NCBI RefSeq assembly: GCF_042680685.1
Contig: NZ_JBHUEA010000014.1
Coordinates: forward strand, 1-64,000
Reading direction: 5' to 3'
Source: Amnibacterium endophyticum
GTDB taxonomy: Bacteria > Actinomycetota > Actinomycetes > Actinomycetales > Microbacteriaceae
Length of the DNA: 64,000 bases
Under the pieces are notes generated by a model. The model was not told the DNA's origin. It saw nothing but the letters and a program-made list of their open reading frames with translations, and searched no databases. Positions within the stretch are counted from its first letter, which is position 1. Every line of letters starts with the position of its first letter. The translations under genes were made by a program, and so were the position numbers. Positions 31,665-39,805 of this stretch are shown here, one piece after another.

Positions 31665-32393
31665 TCAGATCGTCTCGCCGGTGCGGCGCTCGAGCGCCGC
31701 GAGCAGCTCGTCCTGGAACGCCTCGTCGGTCACGGCGGGTTCGGTCCGCGCCTCCGCGGAGTCCTTGAAGTAGCGGCCCGTCACCGTGGCGGCCGGATCG
31801 TCCGAGGTCGCGAGCCAGATCTGCGTCGCGCTGCCCTGATCGAGGTCGCCGGGAGCCGAGGAGCCGCCCATCCGCGTCGCGATCCAGCCCGGGTCCACCG
31901 CGTTCACGAGCACGTCGGGCTTTCGCCGCGCCACGGCGGCCGAGAGCGCCGCGTCGAGCAGCTTGCTGTCGCTGTAGGAGAGCGAGCCGCGTCCCTCGAC
32001 CGGCCCGACGTCCGCCTTGCCGCCGTGATGGCTGCCGCTCGAGAGGTAGACGAGCCGGTCCGGGTCGGTCATCAGCGCGGTGAGCAGGTAGGGCGCGACG
32101 ACGTTCACCGCGAGCAGCGCCTCACCGCCGGCGCCGCCGCCGACGCCCGCGTTGTGGATCACGGCGTCGAAGCGGCCCGAGTCGTTCGCGGCCGCGGCGA
32201 GCCCGCGCACCTGCTGCTCGTCCGCGAGGTCGCCGACCAGCACGTCCGCGGCGCCGGGCGCCGCCTCGCGGGTGTCGGCGGCGCGGGCGTCGCTGCGGGC
32301 GTGGAGGACGACCTCGTGGCCCTGCTCGATGAGCCGCTGCCCGACGGCGAGCCCCAGGCCGTCGGCGGATCCGGTGACGAAGACGCGTGCCAT
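31665..32393 (-). CDS. SDR-family oxidoreductase
   Basis: A 242-residue short-chain dehydrogenase with TGSADGLGLAV at residues 7-17, HNAGVGG, VYLSSGSHHGG and the YxxxK pair in SYSDSKLL. The last strand VNAVDPGWIATRMGG is also typical. Substrate unknown. It diverges from the radical SAM gene; the 32424-32500 inverted repeat lies between the two. Confidence 0.85.
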   Translation of the reverse strand: MARVFVTGSADGLGLAVGQRLIEQGHEVVLHARSDARAADTREAAPGAADVLVGDLADEQQVRGLAAAANDSGRFDAVIHNAGVGGGAGGEALLAVNVVAPYLLTALMTDPDRLVYLSSGSHHGGKADVGPVEGRGSLSYSDSKLLDAALSAAVARRKPDVLVNAVDPGWIATRMGGSSAPGDLDQGSATQIWLATSDDPAATVTGRYFKDSAEARTEPAVTDEAFQDELLAALERRTGETI

Positions 32394-32423
32394 GCCCCCA
32401 CCCTGCGCCTCCCGCCCTGGGCG

Positions 32424-32500
32424 TTCCGTTTCGAAGGTGATCCGGCGCAGCGTCCCGCGGGTGGCTCGACCTGCGGCGCCGGATCACCTTCGAAACGGAA
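32424..32500. repeat. 77-bp element with 25-bp perfect inverted arms
   Basis: The arms begin TTCCGTTTCGAAGGTG and end CACCTTCGAAACGGAA, around a 27-bp interior. It sits between divergent genes, so it is not a simple terminator. The arm core matches that of the element at 63304-63358. Confidence 0.75.
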
Positions 32501-32532
32501 GAGCGGCGACGAGCAGGGCGTTGTCGAAAGGG

Positions 32533-33642
32533 ATGCCCGCACAGCTGCTCGACCGCCCCTCGCGCTCCACGGCCCCGCGCCTGTGGACGCCGAAGCACGT
32601 GCTCGTCACCCGCAGCGCGCAGGACGAGGCGCACACCGCCGAGATCCTGCGCCGCGTCGAGGCGGCCGGGGTGGAGGACGTCCGCCTGCTCACGGCCGAC
32701 CGCCTGCCCACCGCGCCGAAGGGGGAGACGGAGCGCGAGGCGTACGCCCGGGCGAAGGCGACCATGGCGGTCGTCGTCGCGCCGCCGTCGATGCTGAAGC
32801 CGCAGCCGATCCCGCCGTCGGCCGACTGGCGGCTCGACCTGGCGCGCGGCTGCCCGGCGCACTGCCAGTACTGCTACCTGGCGGGCTCGCTCTCCGGCCC
32901 GCCCGTCACCCGCGTGCACGCGAACCTCGGGGCGGTGCTCGCCCCGATCCGGTCGCTCACCGGCAGCGGCTCGGTCACGACCGGCAGCGCGCACCGGGCC
33001 GGCGAGGGCACCACCTTCGAGCTCTCCTGCTACACCGACCCGCTCGGCATCGAGCACCTGACCGGCTCGCTCGCCACCGCGATCGCCGAGGTCGGCACGG
33101 GGGAGCACGGCGCCGGCGCATCCCTGCGGTTCACCACGAAGTTCGACGCGGTCGAGCCGCTGCTGGCGCTGCCGCACGGCCGGCGCACGCGGGTCCGCTT
33201 CTCGGTGAACGCGGCGGGCGTCGAGCGGTTCGAGGGCGGCACCGCCCGCATGCCGCAGCGGATCGCCGCCCTCGGCGCGCTCGCCCGGGCGGGCTACCCG
33301 GTCGGCCTCACCATCGCGCCGGTCATGCCCGTCGACGGGTGGCGGCAGGAGTACGGCCGCCTGCTCGACGACGTCGCCGAGGCGGTCGCCGACGTGCCGG
33401 ACCTCGACCTGACCGCCGAGATCATCACCCACCGCTTCACGCCGGGCAGCAAGCAGGTCATCGAGGGCTGGTACCCGCGGACGAAGCTGGAGATGGACGA
33501 GACGCAGCGCGCGGCCAAGCGCTCCAAGTTCGGCGGCGTGAAGTACGTCTACCCGAAGGAGACGATGGCCGAGCTGCGCGGCTGGTTCGAGCGCGCGATG
33601 CCCGAGCGGCTGCCCGCGGCCCGGCTCCTCTACTGGACGTGA
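32533..33642 (+). CDS. spore-photoproduct-lyase-like radical SAM protein
   Basis: A 369-residue radical SAM enzyme with the cluster motif CPAHCQYC (Cys107, Cys111, Cys114) and the flanking RGCPAHCQYCYLAG of the SPL family. The C-terminal half (ITHRFTPGSKQVIEGWYP and KYVYPKETM) also matches this family. Since the host is probably a non-sporulating actinobacterium, the substrate may be something other than spore photoproduct; DNA photolesion repair is the inference. The ATG at 32533 follows GAAAGGG. Coupled to the next gene by GTGA. Confidence 0.8.
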   Translation: MPAQLLDRPSRSTAPRLWTPKHVLVTRSAQDEAHTAEILRRVEAAGVEDVRLLTADRLPTAPKGETEREAYARAKATMAVVVAPPSMLKPQPIPPSADWRLDLARGCPAHCQYCYLAGSLSGPPVTRVHANLGAVLAPIRSLTGSGSVTTGSAHRAGEGTTFELSCYTDPLGIEHLTGSLATAIAEVGTGEHGAGASLRFTTKFDAVEPLLALPHGRRTRVRFSVNAAGVERFEGGTARMPQRIAALGALARAGYPVGLTIAPVMPVDGWRQEYGRLLDDVAEAVADVPDLDLTAEIITHRFTPGSKQVIEGWYPRTKLEMDETQRAAKRSKFGGVKYVYPKETMAELRGWFERAMPERLPAARLLYWT

Positions 33643-34112
33643 GCGCGTCGACGGGCGCCGTCGTCCTCCTCGACGTCGACGGCGTGGTGAACCCGCTGTG
33701 GCGCCCGGGCGCCGCCGCGACGCGGATGCGGATCGACGCCGCGGTCGGTGCGCGGGTGCGGCGCCTCGCCGGGCTCGCGGAGGTCGTGTGGGCGACGACC
33801 TGGGACGCGGGCACCCGCGCCACCATCACCGCGACCTTCGGGCTGCCCGCGTTCCGCGCCGCGACCGCGCAGGACCCCTTCGTCCGGCCCCTCAGCCCGA
33901 ACCTGCCGGCGGTCTCGGCCTGGCTGACCGTGCACGAGCCGCCGGGCGGCTGGCGCGCGGTCGCCTGGATCGACGACGAGCTGGAGGGCGACGCCCGCGC
34001 GTGGGCCCGGGAGCAGCCGTTCCTCGTCCAGCTGGTACGCCCCGACCCCGTGCAGGGGCTCCAGGATGCGCACGTGGACCTCGTCGAGCAGTTCCTCGCC
34101 GCCGGCGCCTGA
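33639..34112 (+). CDS. HAD-like phosphatase domain protein
   Basis: A 157-residue protein from GTG 33639, overlapping the radical SAM stop. The HAD motif I is VVLLDVDGVVNPLW, motif II is probably ATTWD, and AWIDDEL gives the acidic pair of motif IV. The form resembles the HAD domain of Swiss Army Knife RNA repair proteins. Co-translation with the SPL-like enzyme suggests a nucleic-acid damage task, but this is inference. Confidence 0.7.
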   Translation: MSASTGAVVLLDVDGVVNPLWRPGAAATRMRIDAAVGARVRRLAGLAEVVWATTWDAGTRATITATFGLPAFRAATAQDPFVRPLSPNLPAVSAWLTVHEPPGGWRAVAWIDDELEGDARAWAREQPFLVQLVRPDPVQGLQDAHVDLVEQFLAAGA

Positions 34113-34179
34113 GTCGGGACGCAGGAGCGGCGGGCCGGGGTGGTCTCGAGTCCCTCGGCCGGGAACACCGGCCGTGGGG

Positions 34180-34214
34180 CCCATCGCTGCGCTCGCACCT
34201 CGACCAGCGGTGGG
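34180..34214. terminator. imperfect hairpin between convergent genes
   Basis: CCCATCGCTG and CAGCGGTGGG, one mismatch, 15-base loop. Terminator role inferred from position only. Confidence 0.3.
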
Positions 34215-34219
34215 CGCGG

Positions 34220-34930
34220 TCAGGGCTCGTGGAAGGCGACCGCCGGGAACGACGGGCGGAACGAGGGCGCGGTCTCGTGGTTCTCGGCGGTGCCGTGCTG
34301 GCCGATCACGCCGATGTTCTGCACCCGGCTCGCCAGCGGCGCGACCGTCGTCAGGCGGTGCGCCGGCAGCACGCGGGTGTTGAGGTTCCAGTCCCACCCC
34401 GACTCGAACCCGGGGGAGTCGTTCCAGGTCGAGTAGTCGCGGTCCCACGTCGGCCCGATCAGCCCGTGCCACCGGTGCGCCCAGGTGCCCCAGAGCCACG
34501 GGATGAACGCCTCCGTGCGGTGCAGCAGCGCCGGGTCCGCGCCGGCCGCGGCCCGGCTGAAAGCGCAGACGACCGCGACGGCCGGGTCGTCGCGGTACGC
34601 GTCGGCGCAGTGCTCCAGCAGCCGCAGCACGTCGTCCGCGACGAGCAGGTCGTCCTCCGTGCGCGCGACGAAGCCGTAGCCGGCGTCGAACAGCGCCGAC
34701 AGGTGGCGGTAGGGGTTCTCCGCGACGCCCAGCCGCCGCTCGTTCACCACGACCTCGGCGTCCGCGAACGGCAGCCCGGCGACGACGGCGAGCACCTCGT
34801 CCTGCACCTCGCTCGGCTCGACGGCGACCCGGAGGTGCCAGCCCGCGGCCGGCACCTCCGCCCAGCTCGCGACGACCTCGCGCAGCACGTCGAGGCGGTC
34901 GTGGACGGTCAGCAGCACGGCGCGACGCAC
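34220..34930 (-). CDS. glycosyltransferase family 2-like protein
   Basis: A 236-residue protein from GTG 34930. The opening VRRAVLLTVHDRLDVLREVVASW and the acidic motif FVARTEDDLLVADDVLRLL correspond to the nucleotide-sugar site of GT-A enzymes, with EDD in place of the usual DxD. Trp-rich FIPWLWGTWAHRWHG and WNDSPGFESGWDWNLN follow. No TM helices. Acceptor unknown; a cell-envelope polysaccharide is plausible. Confidence 0.7.
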   Translation of the reverse strand: MRRAVLLTVHDRLDVLREVVASWAEVPAAGWHLRVAVEPSEVQDEVLAVVAGLPFADAEVVVNERRLGVAENPYRHLSALFDAGYGFVARTEDDLLVADDVLRLLEHCADAYRDDPAVAVVCAFSRAAAGADPALLHRTEAFIPWLWGTWAHRWHGLIGPTWDRDYSTWNDSPGFESGWDWNLNTRVLPAHRLTTVAPLASRVQNIGVIGQHGTAENHETAPSFRPSFPAVAFHEP

Positions 34931-35008
34931 GATGCGAAGTCTGCCGCGGCGCCCCTGCTCACGACCCGCGTGAGCGCTGCGTGAGCGTCCGGTGCCACGC
35001 TGGCGGCC

Positions 35009-36667
35009 ATGGAGATCGGGATCGCCCTCGCCGCGGCGGCGATGCTCGTGGTGGCCGGGGCCGCCGCGCTCGGGCCGCGGCTCGGGATCCCCGCGCCGCT
35101 CATCCTCGTGGTGCTCGGCGTGGTGGTCAGCCTCTTCGGCGTGGGCGTCACGGCGCTGCCGCCGGAGCTCGTGCTCGCCGGGGTCCTGCCGCCCCTGCTC
35201 TACGCGTCCTCGGTGTCGCTGCCCGCCATGGACCTGCGCCGCGAGTTCGGCACGGTCAGCATCCTCTCCGTCGTGCTCGTGGTCGTTTCCGCGCTGCTGC
35301 TCGGCGGGCTGTTCACCCTGCTGATCCCCGGCCTGCCCTACGCGTGGGGCGTCGCGCTCGGCGCCGTCGTCAGCCCCACCGACGCGGTGGCGACCTCGAT
35401 CGTGAAGGGCACCCCGGTGTCGCACCGCGTCACGGCGATCCTCGAGGGGGAGAGCCTGCTGAACGACGCGTCCGCGCTCGTGATCCTCCGCGCCGCGATC
35501 GCCGGCGCCGCCGGCGCGGTGTCCTTCGGCGGGGTCGTGCTGCAGTTCGCCTGGGCGGTCCTCGGCGCCGTGGTGATCGGCGCGGTCGTTGGGCGCCTGT
35601 CGCTGTGGCTGCGCGCGCGGATCACCGACCCGACCGTCAGCACGGTGCTCTCGTTCACGGTGCCGTTCGTCGCCTCCCTGCCCGCCGAGGGCCTCCGTGC
35701 GTCCGGCCTGGTCGCGGCAGTCGCGGCCGGCCTGGTCGTCGGCCGTCGCGCGCCCCGCGTGCTCAGCCCGCGCACCCGGCAGAACGACGCGAACAACTGG
35801 TCGAGCGTCTCCCTGGTGCTGGAGGGCGCGGTCTTCCTGCTGATGGGGCTGCAGATCGCCGGGATCGTCGACGCGGCGGGCGGCGCCGCGACGGTCGGCA
35901 CCGCGCTCGGGCTCGCGGCCGTCGCCGTGGTCGGCACCCTGGTCGTGCGCACGGCGTTCGTCGCGCCCCTACTCGGGCTGCTGGCCGTGAACGCGCGGCG
36001 CGGACCGGAGTCGCGGCAGCGGGTCGAGCGGATGCAGCGGCAGCTCGAGTCCGGCGAGCCGGTCGTCGTGCGCACCCCGCTCGGGCGCGAGCGCCGCTTC
36101 GACGAGCCGCGCGGCCCGGGCAGGCGCCCGTTCGACCGCCAGGGCTTTCAGCGCCGCATCACGCAGGTGCTCGCCGACATCGACTACCTGGCGTCGTCGC
36201 GGCTCGGCCCCAAGGAGGGCGCCGTCATCGTGTGGGCGGGCATGCGCGGCGCGGTCACCGTCGCGGCCGCGCAGACGATCCCGGAGGCGGCGGCGGGCCT
36301 CACCGAGGACGTGCGGAACCTGCTCGTGCTCGTCGCGTTCGGCACCGCCGCGCTGTCGCTGCTGCTGCAGGGCGGCACGCTCGCCGTGCTGATCCGGCGG
36401 CTGCGGCCGGCGACCGATGACCCGGCTCAGCTCGACCAGGAGCGCCGGAAGGTGCTGCAGCTGGCGAAGGACGCGGCGGCTGCGGTGCCGGCGCGGGAGG
36501 GGGAGTCCCCGAAGCAGGACCGGCTGCGGCGACTGCAGGCCTCGCGCGCCGCCCTCCTCGACGCCCGCGACCTCGGCGTGTACGACTCGGCCGTGCTCGG
36601 GCACGTGCTCGCCACCGTCGACTCGGGCCAGATCACGCTCGAGATGCAGGGCGGCCCGGCCGGATAG
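35009..36667 (+). CDS. Na+/H+ antiporter, CPA1 type
   Basis: A 552-residue secondary transporter with about 12 TM helices. The ion-binding region has VVSPTDAVATSIVKG and LEGESLLNDASALVI, the core CPA1 signatures. After the membrane domain comes a basic cytoplasmic stretch (RRGPESRQRVERMQRQL) and a hydrophilic C-terminal tail of about 110 residues. It likely exports Na+ in exchange for protons for pH and salt control. Confidence 0.9.
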   Translation: MEIGIALAAAAMLVVAGAAALGPRLGIPAPLILVVLGVVVSLFGVGVTALPPELVLAGVLPPLLYASSVSLPAMDLRREFGTVSILSVVLVVVSALLLGGLFTLLIPGLPYAWGVALGAVVSPTDAVATSIVKGTPVSHRVTAILEGESLLNDASALVILRAAIAGAAGAVSFGGVVLQFAWAVLGAVVIGAVVGRLSLWLRARITDPTVSTVLSFTVPFVASLPAEGLRASGLVAAVAAGLVVGRRAPRVLSPRTRQNDANNWSSVSLVLEGAVFLLMGLQIAGIVDAAGGAATVGTALGLAAVAVVGTLVVRTAFVAPLLGLLAVNARRGPESRQRVERMQRQLESGEPVVVRTPLGRERRFDEPRGPGRRPFDRQGFQRRITQVLADIDYLASSRLGPKEGAVIVWAGMRGAVTVAAAQTIPEAAAGLTEDVRNLLVLVAFGTAALSLLLQGGTLAVLIRRLRPATDDPAQLDQERRKVLQLAKDAAAAVPAREGESPKQDRLRRLQASRAALLDARDLGVYDSAVLGHVLATVDSGQITLEMQGGPAG

Positions 36668-36778
36668 CGCGTGTCCTCCAGCCCCCGCCCAGGAGTCGCA
36701 CGGCGACCGCACGAGCGGTCTCCCTACCTTCGACGGCGCGCCGGGGCCATCCGCCTCCGCGCGGAAGGAGAACCACCG

Positions 36779-37615
36779 ATGGCAGAGATCACCGTCCACC
36801 GAGGGCTGTTCAGCGACGTCGACCTGCACGTCGAGGACACGGGCGGCACCGGGCGCCCCGTGGTCCTCATCCACGGCTGGCCGCTCAGCGGCGCCGCCTG
36901 GGTCAAGCAGGTGCCCGCGCTCGCCGACGCCGGCTACCGCGTGATCACCTACGACCGCCGGGGCTTCGGTCGCAGCGACAAGCCGGGCCGCGGCTACGAG
37001 TACGACACCCTCGCCGAGGACCTGCACTCGATCATCGAGTCGCTCGACCTCGAGGACGTGACGATCATCGGCTTCTCGATGGGCGGCGGCGAGGTCGCGC
37101 GCTACTTCGGGAAGTACGGGTCGGAGCGCCTCCGCAGCGCCGTGTTCGCCTCCGCGGTGCCGCCGTACCTCGCGAAGACCGACGACAACCCGGACGGCCC
37201 GCTCGACGACGCGACCGCGGAGCAGATGGCGTCCGGGCTGAAGGACGACCGCGACGCGTTCTTCCCGCAGTTCGTGCGGCAGTTCTACTCGGTCGGCGAC
37301 GACCTGAAGGCGTCGCAGCAGGAGGTCGCCGACGCGGTCGCGCTCTGCGAGCAGTCGGACCAGAAGGCGGCGCTGGCCTGCATGGCGGCGTTCGCCACGA
37401 CCGACTTCCGCGGCGACCTGCAGAAGGTGAACGTGCCGACCCTCGTCATCCACGGCTCCGGCGACGGCGTCGTGCCGTTCGAGGGGTCGGGGGAGCGGAC
37501 GCACGAGACGATCGCGGGCAGCGAGCTGCACGTGATCCACGGCGGCCCGCACGGCGTCATCACGACCGATGCGGACGAGTGGAACCGCGTCGTGCTCGAC
37601 TTCTTGCAGCGCTAG
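36779..37615 (+). CDS. alpha/beta hydrolase, cofactor-free haloperoxidase type
   Basis: A 278-residue hydrolase. Oxyanion motif IHGWPLSGAAW, nucleophile elbow GFSMGGGEVARY with the catalytic Ser, Asp in HGSGDGVVPF and His in GGPHGV. This arrangement is standard for non-haem chloroperoxidase-like esterases. The ATG at 36779 follows GGAAGGAG. Natural substrate unknown. Confidence 0.9.
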   Translation: MAEITVHRGLFSDVDLHVEDTGGTGRPVVLIHGWPLSGAAWVKQVPALADAGYRVITYDRRGFGRSDKPGRGYEYDTLAEDLHSIIESLDLEDVTIIGFSMGGGEVARYFGKYGSERLRSAVFASAVPPYLAKTDDNPDGPLDDATAEQMASGLKDDRDAFFPQFVRQFYSVGDDLKASQQEVADAVALCEQSDQKAALACMAAFATTDFRGDLQKVNVPTLVIHGSGDGVVPFEGSGERTHETIAGSELHVIHGGPHGVITTDADEWNRVVLDFLQR

Positions 37616-37618
37616 CGG

Positions 37619-37723
37619 CCTCGCGGATCCGCAGTTCCTGCGCGGATCCGCATTTCCGGCGCGACACGCCGCTGCGGAGCGCTCCGCGGCGGCGTGTCGT
37701 GTCGTTTCTGCGGATCCGCGAGG
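37619..37723. repeat. 105-bp compound palindrome with 16-bp terminal arms
   Basis: Terminal arms CCTCGCGGATCCGCAG and CTGCGGATCCGCGAGG are perfect. GCGGATCCGC is repeated once more inside, followed by ATTTCC. An inner pair CGACACGCCGC (37662-37672) and GCGGCGTGTCG (37689-37699) surrounds the palindrome GGAGCGCTCC. It lies between convergent genes and may terminate both. Confidence 0.7.
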
Positions 37724-37725
37724 AG

Positions 37726-38130
37726 TCAGCGGGCGGCGGCGAGGATCTGCAGCAGCGCCGCGCGGAAGGCGGCCGGGTCGGCCACGTCGGGGAAGACCCG
37801 CGCCTCGAGGTCCTGCGCCTGCTCGACCGCCGCGGCCCCCGCGTCCGTGCGCGCCACGAGCATGCGCCGCGCGTCGGCCGCGTCGCGGTCCCGCGTCACG
37901 AGCCCGTGCCGCTCGAGCCGCTCGATCGTCCGCGCCATCGTCTGCTGCTGCACGCGGCCGGCCCGGGCGAGGGCGGTCTGGCTGCGCGGCCCGTCCTGCA
38001 GCAGGTGCAGCGCGACGAGCCCCGCGTGGGTCAGCCCCAGCTCCTCCAGCCGCGCCGTCCACGCGTGCTCGACCAGCCGCGCCGCGGTCGACAGCAGCCG
38101 GCCGGTCGGCCACTCGTCGGGTGCGTCCAC
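37726..38130 (-). CDS. MarR-family transcriptional regulator
   Basis: A 134-residue winged-helix regulator from GTG 38130. LGLTHAGLVALHLLQDGPRSQTALARAGRVQQQTMARTIERLERHGLVTRDRDAADARRMLVARTDAG gives the helix-turn-helix and the basic wing. Divergent from the TspO-like gene across the 15-bp inverted repeat at 38151-38191, which it probably binds. Confidence 0.88.
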   Translation of the reverse strand: MDAPDEWPTGRLLSTAARLVEHAWTARLEELGLTHAGLVALHLLQDGPRSQTALARAGRVQQQTMARTIERLERHGLVTRDRDAADARRMLVARTDAGAAAVEQAQDLEARVFPDVADPAAFRAALLQILAAAR

Positions 38131-38150
38131 GCCTCGATCGTACGGCGGAT

Positions 38151-38191
38151 CCTCAGCCTGCTGAGGAACGCTGATGCTCAGCAGGCTGAGG
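38151..38191. promoter_or_regulatory. MarR-type operator, 15-bp perfect inverted repeat
   Basis: Half-sites CCTCAGCCTGCTGAG (38151-38165) and CTCAGCAGGCTGAGG (38177-38191) with an 11-bp spacer, between the divergent MarR and TspO-like genes. Each half is itself partly symmetric (CTCAGCnTGCTGAG). Confidence 0.7.
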
Positions 38192-38203
38192 GAAGGAGCC
38201 GGG

Positions 38204-39007
38204 ATGGACGTGCGCATGTCGGACAGGACGCGGCAGGCGGTCGTCGCCGTCTCGACGGTGCTGGCGCTCGCACTGGCGGCCATCGGCTCCGGCGCCTTCA
38301 TCGGCACGCCGATCCAGGACGCGGCGGGCGGTGCGCTCGACGCGGACTCCACGCTGCTCGCTCCGGGGCGCGGCGCGTTCCAGATCTGGGGCGTGATCTA
38401 CCTGGGCCTCGTCGCCTACGGGCTGTACCAGGCGCTCCCCGGGCAGGCGGCCCGCGAGCGGCACCGCCGGATCGGGTGGTGGGCGGCCGCGTCGATGCTG
38501 CTGAACGCCGCGTGGATCCTCGTCGTGCAGGCGGGCCTCCTCGCCCTCTCCGTGCCGGTGATCGCCCTGCTGCTCGCCGTGCTGGTGGTCATCGTCCTCC
38601 GGCTCGGCCCGCCCGCCTCGATCGTCGACCGGGTCGTGGGCGACGGCACCTTCGGCCTCTACCTCGGCTGGGTCACGATCGCGACCGTCGCGAACGTCAC
38701 CGCGCTGCTGCAGTACCGCGGCTTCGCCGGGTTCGGGCTCGCTCCGGAGGCGTGGGCGCTCGTCGTCCTGCTCGTCGCCGCCGCGATCGGCGTCGGCACC
38801 GCGGTGCGCGACGGCGCCCGCTTCACACCGGCGATCGCGCTCGCCTGGGGCCTCGCCTGGATCGCGGTCGCCCGCTCCACGGCCGAGCCGCAGTCCGCGC
38901 CCGTCGCGGTCGCCGCGGGGGTCGCCGCCGCGGTCGTCCTGCTCGCGCCGATCGTGCTCCGGCTCCGCCGAGCCACCGCCCGCAGCAGGCGCCCCGCGCT
39001 CGTCTGA
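38204..39007 (+). CDS. tryptophan-rich sensory (TspO/MBR)-like membrane protein
   Basis: A 267-residue protein with about seven TM helices, longer than classical TspO. GAFQIWGVIYLGLVAYGLYQ, then a repeated Trp-containing helix pattern (WWAAASMLLNAAWILVVQAG, LYLGWVTIATVANVTALL), match the actinobacterial tryptophan-rich sensory proteins. ATG 38204 follows GGAAGGAG. It is probably controlled by the divergent MarR regulator. Confidence 0.75.
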   Translation: MDVRMSDRTRQAVVAVSTVLALALAAIGSGAFIGTPIQDAAGGALDADSTLLAPGRGAFQIWGVIYLGLVAYGLYQALPGQAARERHRRIGWWAAASMLLNAAWILVVQAGLLALSVPVIALLLAVLVVIVLRLGPPASIVDRVVGDGTFGLYLGWVTIATVANVTALLQYRGFAGFGLAPEAWALVVLLVAAAIGVGTAVRDGARFTPAIALAWGLAWIAVARSTAEPQSAPVAVAAGVAAAVVLLAPIVLRLRRATARSRRPALV

Positions 39008-39078
39008 GCCGCCGCGTCCCGGCCGCCCGCAGGTCGGCATCCGGTGGCGGGTGCGGCGCGGCGGGCAGGATCGGGCGC

Positions 39079-39792
39079 ATGGATCAGGATCGCTGGCGCC
39101 GCCTCTCCGAGTGGCCGCTGCTCGGCGCCGCCCTCGTCTACCTCGCCGCCTACTCGCTCCAGGTGCTGCTGCCGTCGGACCGCGGCCTGGAGGCGGTGCT
39201 CGGCGTCGTGGTGTGGGTCGTATGGGCGGTGTTCCTCGTCGACTACCTCGCGAACCTCTGGCTCGCCGAGCGACGGCTGCAGTGGTTCCTGCGGCATCCC
39301 TTCGACCTGCTGACCGTGGCGCTGCCGTGGCTCCGGCCGCTACGGCTGCTCGTGCTGCTGCGCTCCGCGATGGCGCTCGCGAAGTCGCGGGCGGTGAACC
39401 TCGTCGGCGGCGGCACGCTGGCGATCGCGGGATCGGGCGCCGCGCTCGTCGTCTACGTCGGCGCGCTCGCGGAGTACAGCGCCGAGCACGACGCGCCGGG
39501 GGCGAGCATCCGCAGCTTCGGCGACGCCCTGTGGTGGGCGATCGAGACCGTCACGACGGTCGGCTACGGCGACTACACCCCGGTGACGGTCGGCGGCCGC
39601 ATCATCGCGACGGGCGTGATGATCACCGGCATCGCCCTGATCGGCGCGGTCACCGCCTCGCTCGCGGCCTGGGTCGCCCAGGCCGCGGTGGCGCAGCAGA
39701 CGGCCGCCCGCACGCCGCGCGGCACCGAGGCCGACCTCCATGCGGAGATCGCGGAGCTGCGGCGCCGGCTGGAGGCCGCGGGCCGGGAGTGA
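39079..39792 (+). CDS. voltage-gated-like potassium channel
   Basis: A 237-residue ion channel subunit. The selectivity filter TVGYGD lies in ETVTTVGYGDYTP, between the pore helix (FGDALWWAIE) and the inner helix (GVMITGIALIGAVTASLAAW). Upstream are about four TM helices; RPLRLLVLLRSAMALAKSR resembles a reduced S4. The charged C terminus (LHAEIAELRRRLEAAG) is a likely tetramer coiled coil. Confidence 0.9.
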   Translation: MDQDRWRRLSEWPLLGAALVYLAAYSLQVLLPSDRGLEAVLGVVVWVVWAVFLVDYLANLWLAERRLQWFLRHPFDLLTVALPWLRPLRLLVLLRSAMALAKSRAVNLVGGGTLAIAGSGAALVVYVGALAEYSAEHDAPGASIRSFGDALWWAIETVTTVGYGDYTPVTVGGRIIATGVMITGIALIGAVTASLAAWVAQAAVAQQTAARTPRGTEADLHAEIAELRRRLEAAGRE

Positions 39793-39805
39793 GCGACCCC
39801 GGCGC

